The notes beneath the pieces were generated by a model. The model saw only the letters and a list, made by a program, of their open reading frames with translations. It searched no databases and was not told the DNA's origin. Source: Chersky-840 sp050011815 (lineage in GTDB: Bacteria > Actinomycetota > Acidimicrobiia > Acidimicrobiales > UBA8190). Taken from it: a DNA stretch of 64,000 nucleotides. The DNA is taken from NCBI GenBank assembly GCA_050011815.1, contig JBEKIJ010000017.1, forward strand, positions 1 through 64,000. Direction: 5' to 3'. Both the position numbers and the translations under genes were made by a program. This document shows, one piece after another, positions 32,814 to 41,421 of the stretch; the first letter of the stretch is position 1; each line of letters begins with the position of its first letter.

Positions 32814-33814
32814 GGTGCGGCGTGGGCGCGGCGCGCCGCGTCGACGGCATCGTCGCCGGGTCCGTTGCTCGAGGCGTGCTCAGGGCGGAACTCCACGCCG
32901 AGCAGGGCCGCCAGGCTCGAGCCGACCGACACGCGCAACGCGTCGAGGTCGTAGCCGCCCTCGAGGAGCAGAGCCAGGCGGCCCGGCCCGGGTGCGAAGG
33001 CCTTCACCCGGTTGGCGATGTCGGCGAAGTCGCCGGCGGTGAGACCGAGCCCGGCCATGGGGTCGGCCCGGTGGGCGTCGTAGCCCGCCGACACGAGCAC
33101 CCAGGTGGGCGCGAACCGCTCGACGATCGGCGCCGCCACTTCGTCGAGTGCCGCCAGGACGACGTCGCCGGTGGCGCGCGGCGGCAGGGGCACGTTGACG
33201 GTGAGACCGGGCGCGCCCGGGCCACCGGTCTCCGAGACGCGCCCCGTGCCCGGGTACAGCGGCCACTGGTGTGTGGAGACGTAGAGCACCCGAGGGTCGT
33301 CCCAGAAGATGGCCTGGGTCCCGTTCCCGTGGTGGACGTCCCAGTCCACGATGAGGACCCGCTCTCCTCGCTGCGCCAGCGTGGCGGCCGCCACGGCGAT
33401 GTTGTTGAGCAGGCAGAACCCCATGGGCTCGGTCGCCAGGGCGTGGTGCCCGGGCGGTCGGGCCGCCACGAAGGCGACATCGCCCTCCCCGCGCCCCAGG
33501 GCGTCGACCACCTCGAGGGCGGCACCGGCGGCGAGCAGAGCCGTGTCCCACGACCCCGGTGCGGCCATGGTGTCGGGGTCGATGGCACCCCCGCCGGCCT
33601 CGCAGAAGTTGCGCAACGCCTCGAGGTACGACACCGGGTGGACGAGGCTCAGCTCCTCCTCGGTGGCCCGACGGGGCTCGACCGACACGACGGCGTCGCG
33701 CAGTCCCGCTTCGTCGATTCCCGCCAAGGCGGCCCGGACGCGGGCGGGGCGCTCGGGGTGTCGGGGCCCCACGTCGTGGTGGTCGAGATCGGGGGAGGCC
33801 GCCACGAGGAGCAT
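32810..33814 (-). CDS. Histone deacetylase/AcuC-like amidohydrolase
   Basis: A 334-residue zinc amidohydrolase of the class II HDAC/acetylpolyamine amidohydrolase superfamily. The active-site PPGHHALATEPMGFC has the paired histidines, DWDVHHGNGTQ the zinc Asp/His, and LVSAGYDAHRADPMAG the other zinc aspartate. It probably removes acetyl groups from polyamines, lysine or acetoin-related substrates. It is coupled to the MBL gene downstream. Leaderless-type start. Confidence 0.9.
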   Translation of the reverse strand: MLLVAASPDLDHHDVGPRHPERPARVRAALAGIDEAGLRDAVVSVEPRRATEEELSLVHPVSYLEALRNFCEAGGGAIDPDTMAAPGSWDTALLAAGAALEVVDALGRGEGDVAFVAARPPGHHALATEPMGFCLLNNIAVAAATLAQRGERVLIVDWDVHHGNGTQAIFWDDPRVLYVSTHQWPLYPGTGRVSETGGPGAPGLTVNVPLPPRATGDVVLAALDEVAAPIVERFAPTWVLVSAGYDAHRADPMAGLGLTAGDFADIANRVKAFAPGPGRLALLLEGGYDLDALRVSVGSSLAALLGVEFRPEHASSNGPGDDAVDAARRAHAAP

Positions 33815-33820
33815 CGCCTC

Positions 33821-33826
33821 ACTGTA
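33821..33826 (-). promoter_or_regulatory. -10 box, leaderless start of HDAC-like gene
   Basis: TACAGT on the minus strand exactly 6 bases before the ATG at 33814; no Shine-Dalgarno. Confidence 0.55.
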
Positions 33827-33919
33827 CGGCGGTCTTCCGCCCCGGGGCGCGGGCCGGGCGCCCGGGGTGAGGCGCCGGAGATACAGCCGGAGACACAGGG
33901 GCGAAGGTGGCGCGCCCGG

Positions 33920-35269
33920 TTAGGGACAGCAGCGCCGACAGGTGCCGGGCCGGCCCGTCCCTTGCGCCGCGCTCCATGCTTCGAGAGCGGTGGCGTTGGG
34001 GCCGCACACCCGGAGCGCGCCCGAGCTCGCCGTGTCGGTTCCGGGGCGAGGGGCGATGGCGGCGCACCCGACACGATGCAGGGTCGGGGTCTTGGGGGTC
34101 GCCGCACCCCGTTGGTGCAGCACGAAGCCGTCGGGATGGGTGTCGACCCATTTCCGGTAGGCAGGGTCCTCGGCGTGGAACTCCCGGCACAGCGGTGTGA
34201 TCTTGGCGGGAGCTGCCCCCGGGGTGTGGTCGCCGGGGCCGTCGTCGAGGCCCCACCCCGACCGGTTGGACGGCCGGGTATCACCCGGCGTCCGGATGGC
34301 GTTGACAGCGCCACCGGGGCGGTTCTTCGGACCCGAGCCGGTGCGACGGGAGCGCCTCTCGATGACGGGGGGCTTGGGCAAAGGGTCGGCCGAGGGCATG
34401 GGCAGGAGATCTCGGGTCGCGCCGGTCATCGACGGGTGCTGCGCCGGGTTGCCCGCCGGGCGTCCCGAGGATCGCCTCGACGCGTGCCCGGCGGGGTGCC
34501 TCGACACCGAATTCGCTTCGTCTTCGATGGCCGACACCAGTCGCACGTGGGCCTCGGCGGCCGGCACCGGCACCAAGCGACCCTGGCGGGCGGGCTTCGG
34601 TCGCACCGTCGGCGTCGAGGTGGGAAGGGGTCGGAGCCCCACGGCCCGGGTGACGACGAGTTTCACGTGCGTTTCGCTGGCGATGGCTCGGCGGGGGTCG
34701 GGAAGACGGTTCACCGTCGACGCGACGGGGGCGGTCAGCGCGGCGATGGCGTCGATGACGGCCCACATGTACTCGGCCGACCGGCCGGTGGGCTCCTCGC
34801 CGAAGTGATGCCACCGTCGCTGTTCGTAGAAGAGGCAGCCGCGCAGCTCGTCGAGGGTGGCGGGCAGCGAACGACGTCGGGTCCAGCGCTGGAGGACACG
34901 TCCGGCCAGGGAGGGAAGGTTGTCCCAGTAGCCGTATCCGTCATAGGAAAGGGCGAAGTCCGACACCGCGTCCCAGGACTCTCCCCGTCGAGGAACGGCG
35001 CTGGTGTCGAGGTCGGCGTTGGGGATCGCCGCTGCTGCGAAATCGCCGCCCGGCGCAGTGTGTGCATCGGCCCACCTGAGTCGCGGCTCGGGCCTCCCCT
35101 GACGCACGGCGTCGACGGGCGTCGCCACGACGGAGAGGTTGGGGGTGTGGTCCCGGGCGCGGGAGGCGAGCACCCGCGTCATGAGGTTCCAGAGGCTGTG
35201 GAGCGGACGAGGCAGATCGCCCATCGCCGTAGGGCGGCCGCTGCGGAGAGCGCTCGGGAACAACGTCAT
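33920..35269 (-). CDS. Two-domain actinobacterial protein of unknown function
   Basis: About 449 residues. A helical domain near residues 90-170 has DGYGYWDNLPSLAGRVLQRW and LRGCLFYEQRRWHHFGEEP. About 200 residues of Arg/Pro-rich linker follow. The C-terminal domain has FHAEDPAYRKWVDTHPDGFV, then LHRVGC, VCGPNATALEAW and GTCRRCCP. Spaced cysteines and a histidine suggest zinc. I recall both ends as recurring in actinobacterial hypotheticals, sometimes with nucleases, but cannot name the family. The frame starts at 35287; ATG 35269 is preferred behind GATAGC. Confidence 0.6.
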   Translation of the reverse strand: MTLFPSALRSGRPTAMGDLPRPLHSLWNLMTRVLASRARDHTPNLSVVATPVDAVRQGRPEPRLRWADAHTAPGGDFAAAAIPNADLDTSAVPRRGESWDAVSDFALSYDGYGYWDNLPSLAGRVLQRWTRRRSLPATLDELRGCLFYEQRRWHHFGEEPTGRSAEYMWAVIDAIAALTAPVASTVNRLPDPRRAIASETHVKLVVTRAVGLRPLPTSTPTVRPKPARQGRLVPVPAAEAHVRLVSAIEDEANSVSRHPAGHASRRSSGRPAGNPAQHPSMTGATRDLLPMPSADPLPKPPVIERRSRRTGSGPKNRPGGAVNAIRTPGDTRPSNRSGWGLDDGPGDHTPGAAPAKITPLCREFHAEDPAYRKWVDTHPDGFVLHQRGAATPKTPTLHRVGCAAIAPRPGTDTASSGALRVCGPNATALEAWSAAQGTGRPGTCRRCCP

Positions 35270-35477
35270 CTCAATTGCTATCGGCACCTCCCGGCAGGGG
35301 TTGAGTCAGCTCACTGAGCGTGCCTGGGGAGCGGATTCTTCGGGCACGGGGATCGTGGAGCGACCGCAGGGAGCGTTCGACGTCGACTGCGTCACGACGC
35401 CCCGGAGGCTCCCCGATCCGGGCCCGCCTCCCCCAGGCGGGAGCGGCCGGGTCGCCCATGGGGCAGAGGTGGATCGG

Positions 35478-35483
35478 TAGCCT
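35478..35483 (+). promoter_or_regulatory. Candidate -10 box of EEP gene
   Basis: TAGCCT ends 9 bases before the ATG at 35493, giving at most a leader of a few bases. Confidence 0.35.
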
Positions 35484-35492
35484 GCTCGTGCA

Positions 35493-36320
35493 ATGCCGCG
35501 CGTGGTCGTCGCCAGCTTCAACGTGCACGGCGGCGTAGACGGGTGGGGCCGCCCCTATGACGTCGTGGACGCGTGCCGGCGTATCGGCGCTGACATCTTG
35601 ATGCTCCAGGAATGTTGGTCGCCCGACGACGAGGTGTCGTTGACCGATCGCGTGGCGAGCGAGCTTGGATACGGCGCCGTCGAGCTGCCCTTCGCCCGAG
35701 GGCGCATCGTCCCCCCTCCCGATGACGCCACGGACCGCTGGAGCCCTCGGTTGTGGAATCGGAGCACCTGCGGCATACGGCTCGAAGGGCGACGCGCCGC
35801 CTCGAGCGACCGCAGAGCGGCACGCTCGCCAGCCGGCCTCCGCGTGGCCCCGCGGGGTACCTGGTCGATCTCTGTATTGTCGAAGTTCCCGGTAACGAGC
35901 TCCCAGACCATCGACCTGGGCAAGCTTCCCACCGATCCGGCCCGACGGGGGGCGATCGTCGTGGACGTGGATCTTCAAGGCGCCGCCTCGCCCCTACGCG
36001 TGGCGGGAACCCACCTCGCCCACCTCAGCCAGGGCTCGCCGCGCCACATCGCCAGGTTGCGGAGAGCACTGCACGCGTTGACGCCGGTTCCTAGCGTGTT
36101 GGCGGGCGACATGAACCTGTGGGGACCACCGCTCGTACTCCTCTTTCCAGGTTGGTCACGCGCCGTGCGAGGTCGCACCTGGCCCACATGGCTGTCGAGG
36201 CCGGTGGCGCAGCCCGACCACATCCTCGTCAGGGGACCCGCTCACGTCGACTCCGGAGAGGTCCTACCCGTCACCGGATCCGACCATCTACCCGTTCGGG
36301 CCGTGCTTGTGATCGACTGA
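35493..36320 (+). CDS. Endonuclease/exonuclease/phosphatase (EEP) family protein
   Basis: A 275-residue Mg2+-dependent phosphoesterase of the DNase I/AP endonuclease fold. Motifs run in order: ASFNVHGG (metal Asn), LMLQECW (metal Glu), AGTHLAHLSQGSPRHIARL, LAGDMNLWGP (catalytic Asp and Asn) and VTGSDHLPVRAVLVID (catalytic His). Substrates of this superfamily include DNA, phosphoinositides and sphingomyelin. No signal peptide, so it should be cytosolic. It diverges from the two-domain hypothetical. Confidence 0.87.
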   Translation: MPRVVVASFNVHGGVDGWGRPYDVVDACRRIGADILMLQECWSPDDEVSLTDRVASELGYGAVELPFARGRIVPPPDDATDRWSPRLWNRSTCGIRLEGRRAASSDRRAARSPAGLRVAPRGTWSISVLSKFPVTSSQTIDLGKLPTDPARRGAIVVDVDLQGAASPLRVAGTHLAHLSQGSPRHIARLRRALHALTPVPSVLAGDMNLWGPPLVLLFPGWSRAVRGRTWPTWLSRPVAQPDHILVRGPAHVDSGEVLPVTGSDHLPVRAVLVID

Positions 36321-36539
36321 ACAAGAGTATTGCAAGCGCGTGACGAATCAGACGGCTATGTTTCTGGCAGCTTCTGGCGCGCAGTTTGTCGATTGGGGGC
36401 ACGCAACATAGGCCGGGGCACAAGAAGTGAACGGAAGTCAGGGACGTTCGGCCCTGTTGTCGTTCGTCGTTTGTGAAGATGCTTCTCGGGTGAGCGATTC
36501 ATCAAGAGGGCTCGATTACAAGAAAGCAGGAGAGCGAAT
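36321..36539. other. Leader/promoter region of sugar ABC operon
   Basis: A 219-base gap with lower GC than the coding DNA around it. It ends in CAGGAG, a good Shine-Dalgarno 9 bases before the ATG at 36540. TTGCAAGCGC at 36330-36339 matches one half of the LacI/GalR-type operator consensus, but the other half is degenerate. No clear -10 or -35 pair and no small ORF could be chosen. Confidence 0.4.
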
Positions 36540-37799
36540 ATGAGAATCCGTGGGTTGAGTCGTCTGGCGGGGATCTCGCTGGCACTGGTCGTGGGCATGG
36601 TCTTCACGGCGTGTAGCAGCACTCCAAAGGCTTCGACCACGACGACCACGGCGAAGTCGTCGGCCACCGTGCCGGCTGACCTCAGCGTCAAGTCGTTCAA
36701 CGTGAATTTCACGGAGATGCCGAAGCTGAAGCCGTTGACCCAAGCGGGCAAAGGCCTGGTAGGCGTCATCCTTCCCGACACCACGTCATCGACGCGCTAC
36801 GTCGACTTCGACGCGCCGTACCTGAAGCAGGCATTCCAGATGGCCGGGTACAGCTCGTCTGACTTCAAGATCGACAACGCCCAAGGCGTGGACGCGACCG
36901 AGCTCGCTGACGCCCAGGCCGACGTGGCCCTCGGCGCCAAGGTCCTTGTCTTCGACCCGATCGACAGTACGGTCGGGGCCCAGGTGCAGTCCTATGCGGC
37001 GTCGCACGGCGTCGCCGTGATCAGCTACGACCGAGCCACCTTCACGGGCACCAACACCTACTACGTCAGCTTCGACAACAACCTGGTGGGCAAGCTCATC
37101 GGTCAGGGTTTCGAGGCGTGCGTGGCTTCCTGGGGTGTTTCGAGTCCCAAGGTCTTCGAGCTCGACGGCGGTGAGGACACCGACCCCAACGCAGTGTCGT
37201 TCGCCCAGGGTTACAACTCGGTGATCTGGAACTCCACGACGACACCCCTGACGGCGGGCCTGACCAACAGCAAGGGCTACACCTTGATCGGCGACCAGAT
37301 CACCCCCGGTTGGGTGAACGCCACCGGTGCGACGATCTTCACGCAGCAGTTCACGGCCCACCCGACGATCAACGCCACGGTCGAGGCCAACGACGGGCTG
37401 GCTGAAGCAGTGGTCACCGACCTGAAGAACAAGGGTGTCGGCCCCAAGAAGATCCCGACCACCGGTCAGGACGCCACGCTTCAGGGGATGGAGAACATCC
37501 TCCAGGGCTACCAGTGCGGATCGGTCTACAAGGCCGTCTACCAGGAGGCGCAGGACGCCGTGGCGCTGGCCACGATCCTGCGTGACGGACAGACGCCGCC
37601 CGCAGCCCTGGTGAACTCGACCACCACGCCTCCCAAGGGCGTGACAGGGTCGGCACAGCCGGCATCGCTGCTGACCCCCGTGTGGGTGGATGCCACCAAC
37701 ATGGCGGCGACGGTGATCAAGGACAAGTTCATCTCGGCGACGACGCTGTGCAGCGCCGTGGGCGCCAGCGTGTGTAGCGCCGCCAGCATCACTCCGTAA
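36540..37799 (+). CDS. Sugar ABC transporter substrate-binding lipoprotein
   Basis: A 419-residue periplasmic-binding-protein type I (XylF/RbsB-like). The signal (LARLAG-like hydrophobic ISLALVVGMVFTAC) ends in lipobox FTAC at about 22-25, followed by a Thr/Ser linker. The domain contains KGLVGVILPDTTSSTRYVDF, VLVFDPIDSTVGAQVQSYAA, ISYDRATFTGTNTYYVSFDN and TGQDATLQGMENILQGYQ, all typical of sugar binding. It captures a monosaccharide outside the cell for the ATPase and permease downstream. A terminator separates it from them, so it can be made in excess. Confidence 0.92.
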   Translation: MRIRGLSRLAGISLALVVGMVFTACSSTPKASTTTTTAKSSATVPADLSVKSFNVNFTEMPKLKPLTQAGKGLVGVILPDTTSSTRYVDFDAPYLKQAFQMAGYSSSDFKIDNAQGVDATELADAQADVALGAKVLVFDPIDSTVGAQVQSYAASHGVAVISYDRATFTGTNTYYVSFDNNLVGKLIGQGFEACVASWGVSSPKVFELDGGEDTDPNAVSFAQGYNSVIWNSTTTPLTAGLTNSKGYTLIGDQITPGWVNATGATIFTQQFTAHPTINATVEANDGLAEAVVTDLKNKGVGPKKIPTTGQDATLQGMENILQGYQCGSVYKAVYQEAQDAVALATILRDGQTPPAALVNSTTTPPKGVTGSAQPASLLTPVWVDATNMAATVIKDKFISATTLCSAVGASVCSAASITP

Positions 37800-37824
37800 C
37801 CCGCGTGGTTCAGACGTAGGGTGT

Positions 37825-37857
37825 GGGACCGTCGCCGCCTCGTGCGGCGACGGTCCC
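37825..37857 (+). terminator. 14-bp perfect hairpin after the sugar-binding protein gene
   Basis: GGGACCGTCGCCGC, loop CTCGT, then GCGGCGACGGTCCC, 26 bases after the stop. An outer CAGACG (37811-37816) and CGTCTG (37859-37864) can extend the stem. There is no T-run. It probably acts as a partial intra-operon terminator or 3' stabiliser that raises binding-protein mRNA relative to the ATPase and permease. Confidence 0.75.
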
Positions 37858-37921
37858 GCGTCTGACCCGATGATGACGTAGTCTGTGTCGCGACGAGCGG
37901 AGCGAGAGGATCGAGGCGAGG

Positions 37922-38713
37922 GTGGACGAGCCCCTTCTAAAAGTGCGGGGCCTCTCCAAGAACTTCGGCGCCGTCCAGGCGCTCACCGACGTGAACCTCG
38001 ATGTGCCGGCCGGAGAGGTGACGTCGCTGTCGGGCGACAACGGCGCCGGCAAGTCCGTCCTCATCAAGTGCATCTCGGGTATCTACGAACCCGACCAGGG
38101 CCACATCTCCTGGGAAGGGCGACCGGTCCGGATCCGCAATGCGCACGATTCTGCCTCGTTGGGCATCGAGACCGTGTACCAGGACCTCGCTCTGGCTGAC
38201 AACCTCGACATCGTCCAGAACATGTTCCTGGGACGAGAGCGCCTTCGGCACGGGATGCTCGACGAGGACGATATGGAGCGTGCCGCGGCCGAGACCTTGG
38301 CCGGTCTGCGGGTGACGACGGTGCGGTCGATCCGCCAACCCGTGGGGTCGTTGTCGGGTGGACAGCGACAGTCGGTGGCGGTGGCCAAGGCGGTGATGTG
38401 GAACTCCAAGCTGGTCATCTTGGACGAGCCGACCGCAGCCCTGGGGGTGTCCCAGACAGCGATGGTCCTCGACCTCGTACGACGCTTGAGGGACCAAGGA
38501 CTGGCAGTACTGATGATCTCGCACAACCTCAACGACGTCTTCGCCGTCGCCAACCGCATCGCCGTGCTGTATCTCGGGAAAATGGTGGCGGAGGACAACG
38601 TCACGGCCTTCGACCGACAGAGCGTCGTCGAGTACATGACCACGGGAGGTCTGGGTGTGAAGGCCAAAGCCCCGAACTCCCAAGCAGGAGGTGTCGAACA
38701 TGGCGCCGACTGA
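37922..38713 (+). CDS. Sugar ABC transporter ATPase (single domain)
   Basis: A 263-residue ABC ATPase. Walker A is SGDNGAGKSVL, the signature VGSLSGGQRQSVAVAKAVMW and Walker B KLVILDEPTAALG. It resembles the CUT2 subfamily, but most CUT2 ATPases (MglA, XylG, RbsA) are about 500 residues with two tandem domains. This one has a single domain, like the FrcA-type system, and presumably works as a homodimer. GTG start behind GAGGCGAGG. It overlaps the permease by 14 bases. Confidence 0.9.
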   Translation: MDEPLLKVRGLSKNFGAVQALTDVNLDVPAGEVTSLSGDNGAGKSVLIKCISGIYEPDQGHISWEGRPVRIRNAHDSASLGIETVYQDLALADNLDIVQNMFLGRERLRHGMLDEDDMERAAAETLAGLRVTTVRSIRQPVGSLSGGQRQSVAVAKAVMWNSKLVILDEPTAALGVSQTAMVLDLVRRLRDQGLAVLMISHNLNDVFAVANRIAVLYLGKMVAEDNVTAFDRQSVVEYMTTGGLGVKAKAPNSQAGGVEHGAD

Positions 38714-40064
38714 CCCCGGATCGGGCCTGGCCCCTTCGTCGTCGGGCGTCGAGCATCCCGATGAAGCCCCCGTCGACCTGACCGCGGCGCCGGGTGCCGG
38801 CGCCGCCCTCGTTCCGCCCGAGATCGTCGCCCAGACGATGCGGGAGTACGTCCACGGCCAATTCCTGCGCATCAGGGGCGGAGAGAGCGGGATGCTCCCG
38901 GTCATCTTGGGGCTGGTCATCATGGTCATCGTTTTCCAGTCCATCAGCCCCCATCACATCTTCCTCTCGGCCGGAAACATCGTGAATCTCTTCCAGCAGA
39001 GTGCGGTGTTCATGGTGTTGGCGATGGCCGAAACCTTCGCCCTGCTGCTCGGCGAGATCGACCTCTCGATCGGCTACGTCGGCCCCGTCGGGGCGGTCAT
39101 CGCCGTCCAACTCGTGCAGCCGACGACGACCAACTGGCCGTGGTGGGCGGCGATCACCGTCGCTCTCCTGGCGTGCGCGCTGATCGGCGCGGTGCAGGGC
39201 ACGTTGATCAGCCGGCTCCGGATTCCCTCCTTCATCGTGAGCCTGGCCGGCCTGCTCATCTTCAACGGTGTCCTGCTCATCGTGCTCGCCTTCGGTCCGT
39301 TCTCCGGATATCCCACCCTGACGGGCCCGCAGCCCAACCTGCGCGCCCTCTACAACCTCATGTGGGGTCACATCAGCCCCGCTGAGGGTTGGATCACCTT
39401 GGCCGTCATCGTCGGCGTGCTGGGCCTGAGCCTGTCTCTTCGCGACACTCGTCGCCGGCGCAGTGGCCTGGTGGCCCCCCCGGTCGGCCTCACGGTGGCG
39501 AAGATCGTCCTCATGGCGGTGGTGGGCATCGCCGTGGTGGCCGTGTGCAACGTCAACCGTGCGGCCGTGGGGACCCTCGAGGGGGTCCCGTGGGCGATCT
39601 TCATCGTGCTGGGGGTGCTCGGTGCGTGGACGTTTCTCCTCCAGCGCATGCGCTTCGGGCGCTACATGTACGCCATCGGCGGCAACCCCGAAGCGGCCCG
39701 ACGCGCCGGCATCAAGGTGACCGCCATCCGCACGTGGGCCTTCGTCCTGTGCTCGTTCACCGCCGGGATCGCCGGGTTGCTCTACGCCTCGTACCTGGGT
39801 GGCATGTCCAACAACGTGAACGGCGGTCAGCTCGTCCTCTACGCCGTGGCGGCTGCTGTCATCGGCGGCACCTCGTTGTTCGGAGGCAAGGGCAAGGCGG
39901 TCCACGGGGTCCTGGGTGGACTAGTGATCGGCGGCATCTACAACGGCATGTACCTCCTCGGGCTGGCGGTGCAATGGGAGTTCATCGTGACCGGCGGAGT
40001 GCTCCTCGGGGCGGTGACCATCGATGCCGTCTCGCGGCGGGCCGGTGGCGCCGGCAGCGTCTGA
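38700..40064 (+). CDS. Sugar ABC transporter permease
   Basis: A 454-residue CUT2-type inner-membrane permease (XylH-like). Hydrophilic residues 1-70 precede about ten or more helices, with EIDLSIGYVGPVGAVIAVQL and YMYAIGGNPEAARRAGIKVT as the family-specific segments. The ATG at 38700 has AGGAGG nine bases ahead and lies within the ATPase gene. With the binding protein and ATPase it completes the importer. The extended N-terminus (about 60 residues) is longer than in XylH. Confidence 0.92.
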   Translation: MAPTDPGSGLAPSSSGVEHPDEAPVDLTAAPGAGAALVPPEIVAQTMREYVHGQFLRIRGGESGMLPVILGLVIMVIVFQSISPHHIFLSAGNIVNLFQQSAVFMVLAMAETFALLLGEIDLSIGYVGPVGAVIAVQLVQPTTTNWPWWAAITVALLACALIGAVQGTLISRLRIPSFIVSLAGLLIFNGVLLIVLAFGPFSGYPTLTGPQPNLRALYNLMWGHISPAEGWITLAVIVGVLGLSLSLRDTRRRRSGLVAPPVGLTVAKIVLMAVVGIAVVAVCNVNRAAVGTLEGVPWAIFIVLGVLGAWTFLLQRMRFGRYMYAIGGNPEAARRAGIKVTAIRTWAFVLCSFTAGIAGLLYASYLGGMSNNVNGGQLVLYAVAAAVIGGTSLFGGKGKAVHGVLGGLVIGGIYNGMYLLGLAVQWEFIVTGGVLLGAVTIDAVSRRAGGAGSV

Positions 40065-40211
40065 GGGGTTGCGCTGACCCTTCGACGTCGGGGTCGGTAT
40101 CTCGGCATGTGCTTTCTGAATGCCATCGTCGGCGCTGAGAACCGGTGTCGCCTGATGCGGCCGGCCCCCACGGGGTCGACGGACCCCGCAAACCCGAGTC
40201 TCGGCGAGTAG

Positions 40212-41258
40212 GTGGCACCGTTTCGGGTCGGCTTGCTCGGCTACGGATTGGCGGGCTCGATCTTCCACGGCCCGTTGATCGACGCCACCCCGGGCCTCGA
40301 GATCACGACGATCGTGACCGCCGACGCCACCCGCCAGGAACGGGCCGGGCGCGCCTTCCCCCGGGCCCGGATCGTCCCGAGCGCCGATGAGGTGTGGGCC
40401 CGGTCCGACGAGCACGACCTCGTCGTCGTGGCCACCGCCACACCGTCCCACGCCGCCCTGGCGACGCTCGCCGTCGAGCACGGTCTCGCCGTGGTGGTCG
40501 AGAAGCCGCTGGCGCCGTCGGTGTCGTCGGCCCGCGCCCTCGTCGACCGGGCCCGTGCCGCTCAGGTCATGCTCACCGTCTTCCACAACCGACGGTGGGA
40601 CGCCGAGTACCTGACCCTCCGCCGACTCGTCGCCGAGGGTGCGCTCGGTGACGTGGCTCGCTTCGAGTCGCGTTTCGAGCGCTGGCGCCCGCAGCGAGCT
40701 CCGGGCGCATGGCGCGAAGAGCTCTCCGCCGACGAAGGGGGAGGCGTCCTGCTCGACCTGGGGGTGCACCTCGTCGACCAGGCGCGGTCGTTGCTCGGAC
40801 CCGTGACCCATGTCTACGGCGAGGTGGCGTCGCGCCGGGGTGGATCAGACGACGACGTGTTCGTGGCCATGGACCACGGACCGGGGGCGCGCTCACATCT
40901 GTGGGCCAGCGCGGTGGCCGCCGCGCCCGGCCCCCGCCTGCGGGTGCTCGGCAGCGCGGCGGCGTTCGTCGTCGAACATCTCGACGGCCAGGAGGACGCC
41001 TTGCGTGCCGGCCGGCGTCCCGACGAGGCGGGGTTCGGCGAGGTACCGCCCGGGCGCTGGGGTCGGCTGGTGCGGGGCGACGAGGAGGAGCCGGTGCGCA
41101 GCGAGCCGGGGCGATGGGCGGCGTTCTACGGGGCGGTGGTGCGGTCGCTGCGCCACGGGGAGCCGCCCCCGGTCGACCCCGAGGACGCACTGGATACGCT
41201 CGAAGTCCTCGAGGCGGCCCGACGCAGTGCCGCCGAGGCCGTGGTCGTCACGATGTAG
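40212..41258 (+). CDS. Gfo/Idh/MocA family oxidoreductase
   Basis: A 348-residue NAD(P)-dependent oxidoreductase. The N-terminal Rossmann fold starts RVGLLGYGLAGSIFHGPLID, and VVVEKPLAPSVSSARALVDR carries the catalytic EKP. The C-terminal beta-sheet domain follows, with DEGGGVLLDLGVHLVDQARS where the active-site histidine sits. Members oxidise or reduce sugars and inositols. Its place 147 bases after the importer suggests it acts on the imported sugar. GTG start; no strong Shine-Dalgarno. Confidence 0.88.
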   Translation: MAPFRVGLLGYGLAGSIFHGPLIDATPGLEITTIVTADATRQERAGRAFPRARIVPSADEVWARSDEHDLVVVATATPSHAALATLAVEHGLAVVVEKPLAPSVSSARALVDRARAAQVMLTVFHNRRWDAEYLTLRRLVAEGALGDVARFESRFERWRPQRAPGAWREELSADEGGGVLLDLGVHLVDQARSLLGPVTHVYGEVASRRGGSDDDVFVAMDHGPGARSHLWASAVAAAPGPRLRVLGSAAAFVVEHLDGQEDALRAGRRPDEAGFGEVPPGRWGRLVRGDEEEPVRSEPGRWAAFYGAVVRSLRHGEPPPVDPEDALDTLEVLEAARRSAAEAVVVTM

Positions 41259-41286
41259 TGGTCACCGTGGAGCTGCCGCCCCGGGA

Positions 41287-41315
41287 GGCTGCGAACCGGG
41301 TGGCTGCGAACCGGG
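41287..41315. repeat. Two direct copies of a 14-bp sequence, 15-bp period
   Basis: GGCTGCGAACCGGG occurs at 41287-41300 and 41302-41315 in the gap upstream of the PadR promoter. It could be a small duplication or a protein-binding repeat. Confidence 0.6.
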
Positions 41316-41345
41316 GGAGTGGGGGCCGGGTTGTGTCGCCGTCGC

Positions 41346-41374
41346 TTGACTCCTGATATCCGAATCCATAATAT
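41346..41374 (+). promoter_or_regulatory. Near-consensus promoter of padR-drrAB
   Basis: TTGACT at 41346-41351, a 17-base spacer, then TAATAT at 41369-41374. This is close to the vegetative sigma-factor consensus and much AT-richer than the surroundings. It overlaps an inverted repeat that is a candidate operator. Confidence 0.75.
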
Positions 41375-41388
41375 ACGGAACCGGATAT
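41356..41388. promoter_or_regulatory. Inverted repeat over the -10, candidate PadR operator
   Basis: ATATCCG at 41356-41362 and its complement CGGATAT at 41382-41388 flank the -10 box; an inner TCCG/CGGA pair is also present. PadR regulators usually repress their own operon by binding such palindromes. Assignment to this PadR is inference from position. Confidence 0.6.
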
Positions 41389-41421
41389 GAATGGACCGAT
41401 CGACCGGCGTGGGCCGCCACG

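Noticed and set aside
36330..36347. LacI/GalR-type operator upstream of the sugar-binding protein
   Set aside because: Only the left half-site (TTGCAAGCGC) matches; the right half is degenerate and no LacI-family gene is in the window.
40065..40211. Extra small gene or riboswitch between permease and Gfo/Idh/MocA gene
   Set aside because: No start with a plausible frame and no convincing structure seen.
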